This document shows positions 60,331 to 64,000 of a stretch of 64,000 nucleotides of DNA, one piece after another (within the stretch, counting starts at the first letter, position 1; every line of letters starts with the position of its first letter). A program made the position numbers and the translations under genes. The stretch is from JACCTI01 sp038237435 (GTDB taxonomy: Bacteria; Verrucomicrobiota; Verrucomicrobiia; Chthoniobacterales; UBA10450), in assembly GCA_038237435.1 (NCBI GenBank), contig JBBRYT010000001.1, forward strand, positions 248,001 through 312,000, read 5' to 3'. The notes under the pieces were generated by a model that did not search any database, was not told the origin of the DNA, and saw nothing but the letters and a program-made list of their open reading frames with translations.

Positions 60331-60435
60331 TGTCATCCTGAGCCGCGCAGACGGCGACAACGCGCGGAGCAAACGCGCTGATCGTTAGGCCAAGCGTGAG
60401 ATCCTTCGGCGCGCTTCGCCAGCCTCAGGATGACA
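60331..60435. repeat. Dispersed-type palindromic element with TGTCATCCTGAG ends
   Basis: TGTCATCCTGAG (60331-60342) and its perfect complement CTCAGGATGACA (60424-60435) bound a GC-rich interior with CCTTCGGCGCGCTTCGCC near the right end. Elements with this edge sequence are widespread in bacterial genomes from soil. It lies between two minus-strand genes; the stop codon and last codon of the downstream-coordinate hydrolase fall inside the right arm. A dispersed CCTAACGA core copy sits in its interior (60382-60389). Confidence 0.7.
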
Positions 60436-61285
60436 GCTTGTTCTTCTTTACGAATTCCCGCACCGCCCGATTGAACTCGTTAGGCTTATCCAGCATGATG
60501 AAATGCGATACGCCCGTCCACATTCGGTAATCCAGTTTCGGAATGAGGGAGCGCGCGAATTGTTCATATTCCGGCGTCCAGGCTGGTTGCTTCGCCAGAA
60601 TCATCAGCACCGGCACGTCGATTTTATCCTCCTGCCACAGCGCCGGATCGAGCAACCCCTCCATCTCACTCACCGCTACGTGTTGCGTTGCACTTAACAT
60701 CATCCCTCGCGCTTTCTCCCGCGCCGCCGCGTCTTTCATCGGCGCCGTCATCCCGCTCACGAAACGCCTCGTCGTCTCCTCATAATCACGACCGCGCAAA
60801 GGTGCGATAAACTTTTCCATGAAAGCGGCGTCGCCAAAGGGCCGCAGCGCGCCATCGACAATCACCAGTCCACGTACTTTCCCGGGATAATGCCGGTAGA
60901 ATTGCCGAACTACCGGCGTGCCATTGCTGTGTCCGACCAGCACCGCCGCCCTCACGCGCGCGTCCTGCAACACGGCATCGATCGCTTTTGCATGCAGATC
61001 CATCGTGTAGGCAATTTCCGGCTTAGCGCTTTGCCCGTGACCCGGAAGATCGATCGTAATCACGCGCACTTTTTGCGCGAGCGCCTGGGCCTGTTTTCTC
61101 CAAACCGTTTCATCGCAATTCCAGCCGTGCACAAAAACGAGCGCGACATCTCCCTTGCCGTAGTCGGTGTAATGCGTGCGAATGTCATCGACGTTGACGA
61201 AATGCGCGGAACCAGCAGGCGATTTAGCGCGCGCCGTACAAAGCAAAAGACCACTGCCTAACGAGAATAAAAGTGTTCGATACAT
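60425..61285 (-). CDS. Exported alpha/beta hydrolase
   Basis: The 286-residue protein has a signal peptide (about 1-20, LLFSLGSGLLLCTARA). The alpha/beta hydrolase core shows VFVHGWNCDETVWRKQ (oxyanion), IDLPGHGQS, the nucleophile elbow VGHSNGTPV, the late acid DVPVLMILAKQP and His in GVSHFIMLDKP. The elbow reads GHSNG in place of GxSxG with Gly. The substrate is unknown. ATG 61285 is chosen because the longer frame overlaps the divergent oxidase promoter. Repeat copies lie at both ends (60477, 61257). Confidence 0.85.
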   Translation of the reverse strand: MYRTLLFSLGSGLLLCTARAKSPAGSAHFVNVDDIRTHYTDYGKGDVALVFVHGWNCDETVWRKQAQALAQKVRVITIDLPGHGQSAKPEIAYTMDLHAKAIDAVLQDARVRAAVLVGHSNGTPVVRQFYRHYPGKVRGLVIVDGALRPFGDAAFMEKFIAPLRGRDYEETTRRFVSGMTAPMKDAAAREKARGMMLSATQHVAVSEMEGLLDPALWQEDKIDVPVLMILAKQPAWTPEYEQFARSLIPKLDYRMWTGVSHFIMLDKPNEFNRAVREFVKKNKLSS

Positions 61286-61334
61286 GGAGCTGACAGTTAT
61301 ATGACGCGCCCTCATCTTGCACGAAGATGATTGT

Positions 61335-62237
61335 ATGCCGGAGCGAGTCGCCATCATTGGAGCCGGTGTTTCCGGATTGACCTGCGGCGTCCTTTTCGCC
61401 GAGGGCCGCTATGACGCGAAAATTTTCGCGGAAGAAATCGGAGGGCACACTACTTCGGGCGCGGCCGCGGCGATTTGGTATCCCTACGACGCCGGGCCGG
61501 CCGACAAGGTGATCGAGTGGTCGCTGCAAACATTCTATGTCCTCCGGGACCTATGCCGCGACGCGCAAAGCGGCGTTTCCATGATTGAACTGCGAAACTT
61601 TTCTCGCACCGGCCAACTGGAGATTCCGGATTGGGCGCACTCGTTAGGTGCACGCCCCTCTGAAGATGGATTCGCTCTCGATGTTCCGCTAACTGACACG
61701 ACCATTTATCTCGATTATCTCGCGCTGCGCTTTCGAAAAGCCGGCGGCGAAATTTCTGCCGGTCTGCATTTCGATCGAATCGAAGATGTTGGTTGCAACT
61801 ACTCCTTCATCATCAACTGCACCGGGGTAGGCGCGCAAACGCTCGTTCCCGATCCGGAAGTCGAACCGCATCGCGGCCAGGTCGTGCTCGTCGAAAAATT
61901 AGTGCTTAATCATGCCGTGGTTTGCGACGATCCGCCGCTAATGTATGCGATCCCGCGCGCGAACGACTGCGTCTTTGGCGGTTCAAATGAAATCAGTTCC
62001 GATCGCCACCCGAATCCTGGCCTAACGAGCAGTATCGTGGCCGAGTGCAGCCGCGTCTTGAACATTTCGCCACCGAAAATCGTCGGCGAACGCGTTGGGC
62101 TGCGACCATTCCGCCGCTCCGGCATCTGTTTGCGTAAAGACGGTCGCGTCATTCACAATTATGGCCACGGCGGTTCCGGCTTCACTCTTTCGTGGGGTTG
62201 CGCGCAAGCCGTCCTTGCGCTCGCATCTGCTGGTTGA
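61335..62237 (+). CDS. FAD-dependent D-amino-acid oxidase family protein
   Basis: The 300-residue protein has N-terminal dinucleotide-binding VAIIGAGVSGLTCGVLFAEG, then SGAAAAIWYPYDAGP, FIINCTGVGAQTLVPD, HRGQVVLVEK, GLRPFRRSGICL and NYGHGGSGFTLSWGCA, the pattern of D-amino-acid/D-aspartate oxidases. It oxidatively deaminates D-amino acids, producing hydrogen peroxide. The Arg of GLRPFR should hold the substrate carboxylate. ATG 61335 is used. The TGA overlaps the decarboxylase start (TGATG). Repeat copies lie at 61641 and 62021. Confidence 0.87.
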   Translation: MPERVAIIGAGVSGLTCGVLFAEGRYDAKIFAEEIGGHTTSGAAAAIWYPYDAGPADKVIEWSLQTFYVLRDLCRDAQSGVSMIELRNFSRTGQLEIPDWAHSLGARPSEDGFALDVPLTDTTIYLDYLALRFRKAGGEISAGLHFDRIEDVGCNYSFIINCTGVGAQTLVPDPEVEPHRGQVVLVEKLVLNHAVVCDDPPLMYAIPRANDCVFGGSNEISSDRHPNPGLTSSIVAECSRVLNISPPKIVGERVGLRPFRRSGICLRKDGRVIHNYGHGGSGFTLSWGCAQAVLALASAG

Positions 62238-63664
62238 TGTCACCGCTTGATCCATCGCGCGAAGAAATCCTTCGCTGGGGAAACGACGCCGTCGCCTGGA
62301 TGGCTGATTATCTCAGTACAATTCGCGAACAGCCGGTCTACCCGCAGACCACTTCGCAGGAAATTCGCGCGCGGCTCGATTCCGCTTTGCCTGAAGAAGG
62401 CGTCCCCTTCGAAAATCTCCTCGCCACTTTTCGCGACGACATCATTCCGCTCAGCCGACAAAATGGTCATCCACGTATGTTCGGTTACGTGCAGGCACCC
62501 GGGATGGCCATCGCCGCTTTCGCTGACCTCTTAGCTTCAACTCTGAACGCAAATCTAACCGCATGGCGTTCCGCGCCCGCACCAGTCGAAGTCGAACGGC
62601 TGACTATCGATTGGATCAAGCAAATCCTCGGCTACCCCCAAACAGCTAGCGGACTCTTCGTTAGCGGTGGTTCCATGGCTAATTTCTGCGCGCTTGCCTC
62701 CGCCCGCAGGGCAAAAGTACCTAACGAGTCCAGGAAAATCCCACGCCTTTATGCTTCGGAAGAAACGCATCACTCCGTTTTCAAAGCTGCCACCTTACTC
62801 GGAATAGGTCGCGAGAATTGCCGACTCATAGCTACCGACGATGACTACCGCATTCGACTGAACGACTTAGTCTCGAAAATCGAAGAAGACTTGCGTGACG
62901 GTTACCAACCTTTCTTCGTTGCTGGCAATGCGGGTACGGTCGCAACAGGAGCAATCGATTCTCTGGCGCAGCTCGCGGAAGTAGCAACTCGCTTCAATCT
63001 CTGGTTTCACATAGATGCTTGTTACGGTGGCTTCGCCGCACTCGCGCCGATGGCGCGACACTTATTCCGCGCTTTTCCCGAAGCAGATTCCATCGCGCTT
63101 GATCCTCATAAGTGGCTCTACCTTCCGGCTGATTGCGGATGCATTCTCTACCGGGATCCTGAGACTGCGCGCGCCACCTTCGCCCACGACGCCGAATACA
63201 CTCGCATCATGGAGCAAGAGCCTAACGAGTCGTTTGCCTTCTGGGATTATGGACCTGAGCTATCCCGGCGTTTCCGCGCGCTAAAAGTCTGGATGCTACT
63301 AAAAGGCGTCGGCTTGCGCGCCATTCGCGATGCGGTCGAAAAGGATCTGGCCTGCGCGCGTCATTTCGAAGCACTCGTTAGGCAGAGTAACGATTTCGAG
63401 ATGCTGGCTCCGGTAGAACTATCCATCTTCTGCTTTCGCTATCGCCCTCCAGGCATACGAAACGATGAAGAACAACTCAATGCCTTCAACAAACGCCTTC
63501 TTATAGAGCTACAACGCGACGGCAGCTCCTATTTATCGAACGCGAGCCTGCGCGGTCGCTTCGCTCTGCGTGGCTGCGTCTTGAACTACCGCACCACGCC
63601 ACGCGACATGGAAATCTTAATCGAAGACCTGCGGCGTCTCGCGATCCACCTATCCGATACCTAA
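62237..63664 (+). CDS. PLP-dependent amino-acid decarboxylase (group II, aromatic type)
   Basis: The 475-residue enzyme is of the aromatic-L-amino-acid/glutamate decarboxylase family: HPRMFGYVQAPGM, FVSGGSMANFCALASAR, SEETHHSVFKAA with the stacking His, VAGNAGTVATGAID, FHIDACYGGF with the PLP-binding Asp260, and Lys292 in LDPHKWLY as the Schiff-base lysine. The substrate is unclear; it may be an aromatic amino acid. It is coupled to the D-amino-acid oxidase gene. Three repeat copies (62720, 63221, 63375) encode PNE, PNE and LVR. Confidence 0.9.
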   Translation: MSPLDPSREEILRWGNDAVAWMADYLSTIREQPVYPQTTSQEIRARLDSALPEEGVPFENLLATFRDDIIPLSRQNGHPRMFGYVQAPGMAIAAFADLLASTLNANLTAWRSAPAPVEVERLTIDWIKQILGYPQTASGLFVSGGSMANFCALASARRAKVPNESRKIPRLYASEETHHSVFKAATLLGIGRENCRLIATDDDYRIRLNDLVSKIEEDLRDGYQPFFVAGNAGTVATGAIDSLAQLAEVATRFNLWFHIDACYGGFAALAPMARHLFRAFPEADSIALDPHKWLYLPADCGCILYRDPETARATFAHDAEYTRIMEQEPNESFAFWDYGPELSRRFRALKVWMLLKGVGLRAIRDAVEKDLACARHFEALVRQSNDFEMLAPVELSIFCFRYRPPGIRNDEEQLNAFNKRLLIELQRDGSSYLSNASLRGRFALRGCVLNYRTTPRDMEILIEDLRRLAIHLSDT

Positions 63665-63670
63665 CGCGTC

Positions 63671-63934
63671 CTAGCCTGTTAGTTGGATAGCCTGGAAGGA
63701 GCTGACCACATCGTCCGGCCCCTTGTCTTTGAAGAAGCATTCGTAGAACCCGGGACCGAGGTCCCAGTGATCGCCTTTATAGTATTCGTCGCGGTAAAAG
63801 CGCCACACGCCGCTGACGATGATGACGCAACTGATTCGGTCGTTCCAAAAATCGCCGAGATAAAGCCAGCTGAGGTTAGTGCGGGCGCGTGCGCCTTTGA
63901 AGCCGACATGATCGTAAATCACGATCTCGGGCAT
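63671..63934 (-). CDS. Beta/gamma-crystallin-family protein (may extend beyond the window)
   Basis: From ATG 63934 the protein has 87 residues forming one or two Greek-key motifs: EIVIYDHVGFKGARARTN and GVWRFYRDEYYKGDHWDLGPGFYECF, with the Trp/Tyr and Gly positions of microbial beta/gamma-crystallins. Some bind calcium. The frame stays open to the window edge, so a longer N-terminus starting beyond base 64000 is possible. It is convergent with the decarboxylase gene. Confidence 0.7.
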   Translation of the reverse strand: MPEIVIYDHVGFKGARARTNLSWLYLGDFWNDRISCVIIVSGVWRFYRDEYYKGDHWDLGPGFYECFFKDKGPDDVVSSFQAIQLTG

Positions 63935-64000
63935 GGGAGCGTTGTGCACCACCGCTTCGCCGCCCACTTCCTGCGCGCAGGAGTGGTAACTCAGCGGACC

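Overview
The window is a gene-dense (about 57% GC by eye, no gap over 150 bases between genes) chromosomal segment from a Gram-negative bacterium. It most likely comes from the Verrucomicrobiota, in a soil lineage of the Chthoniobacter/Udaeobacter type. Four things point there. UvrA is a double-length tandem protein of 1877 residues, as in Chlamydia and relatives in the PVC group. There is a UBact ubiquitin-like protein beside a 20S proteasome. MqnC indicates the futalosine route to menaquinone. BamA, OmpH, ExbB, ExbD and TonB indicate an outer membrane. No phage, transposase, CRISPR array, rRNA or plasmid gene was seen; the only RNA gene found is tRNA-Thr(CGT). Lineage is an inference, not a computed result.

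Layout. 1-7.6 kb: C-terminal part of a BNR/VPS10-like protein, secG, mtnA, mazG with a DUF2270 membrane protein, a PTS EIIA protein, a rhomboid-like protein without catalytic residues, and GTP-dependent PEPCK. 7.6-16.2 kb: giant uvrA, lgt, then exbB-exbD-tonB. 16.2-22.5 kb: ATP-dependent DNA ligase with a conserved partner, an HxlR regulator divergent from purD, an S41 peptidase-like protein, rnc, thiD and a ferredoxin. 22.7-28.8 kb: a translationally coupled run (small membrane protein, TauE/SafE, tandem Usp, MBL hydrolase, alpha/beta hydrolase), tRNA-Thr, a GT2 and a GT87 glycosyltransferase. 28.8-31.6 kb: gatA, gatC and two coiled-coil membrane proteins. 31.7-38.9 kb: a DUF3142 lipoprotein with a repeat protein, RlmI-like methyltransferase, purC, GT2 and mdh. 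39-43.5 kb: malQ, a UvrD/Rep helicase and a DUF1003 protein. 43.6-50.7 kb: DUF4337, ruvC-lipB-HTH/MBL-dehydrogenase, a molybdenum cluster (MOSC, mobA, fdhD) and an ABC exporter. 50.7-55.9 kb: GYF and LysM proteins, the UBact-prcB-prcA operon, an amidase, a peptidoglycan-binding protein and DUF3108. 56-64 kb: ompH and bamA, mqnC, an alpha/beta hydrolase, a D-amino-acid oxidase coupled to a PLP decarboxylase, and a beta/gamma-crystallin protein.

The strongest signal not explained by genes is a short dispersed word, core CCTAACGA and extended consensus GCCTAACGAGT. I count 61 exact copies of the 8-base core on the two strands, about one per kilobase, where about two are expected by chance. The copies are balanced between strands and read in several frames inside unrelated genes. 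They also supply stop codons, and once a start codon. Density and layout resemble the DNA uptake sequences of Neisseria and Haemophilus. A second, REP-like palindromic family sits at gene ends and also supplies stop codons.
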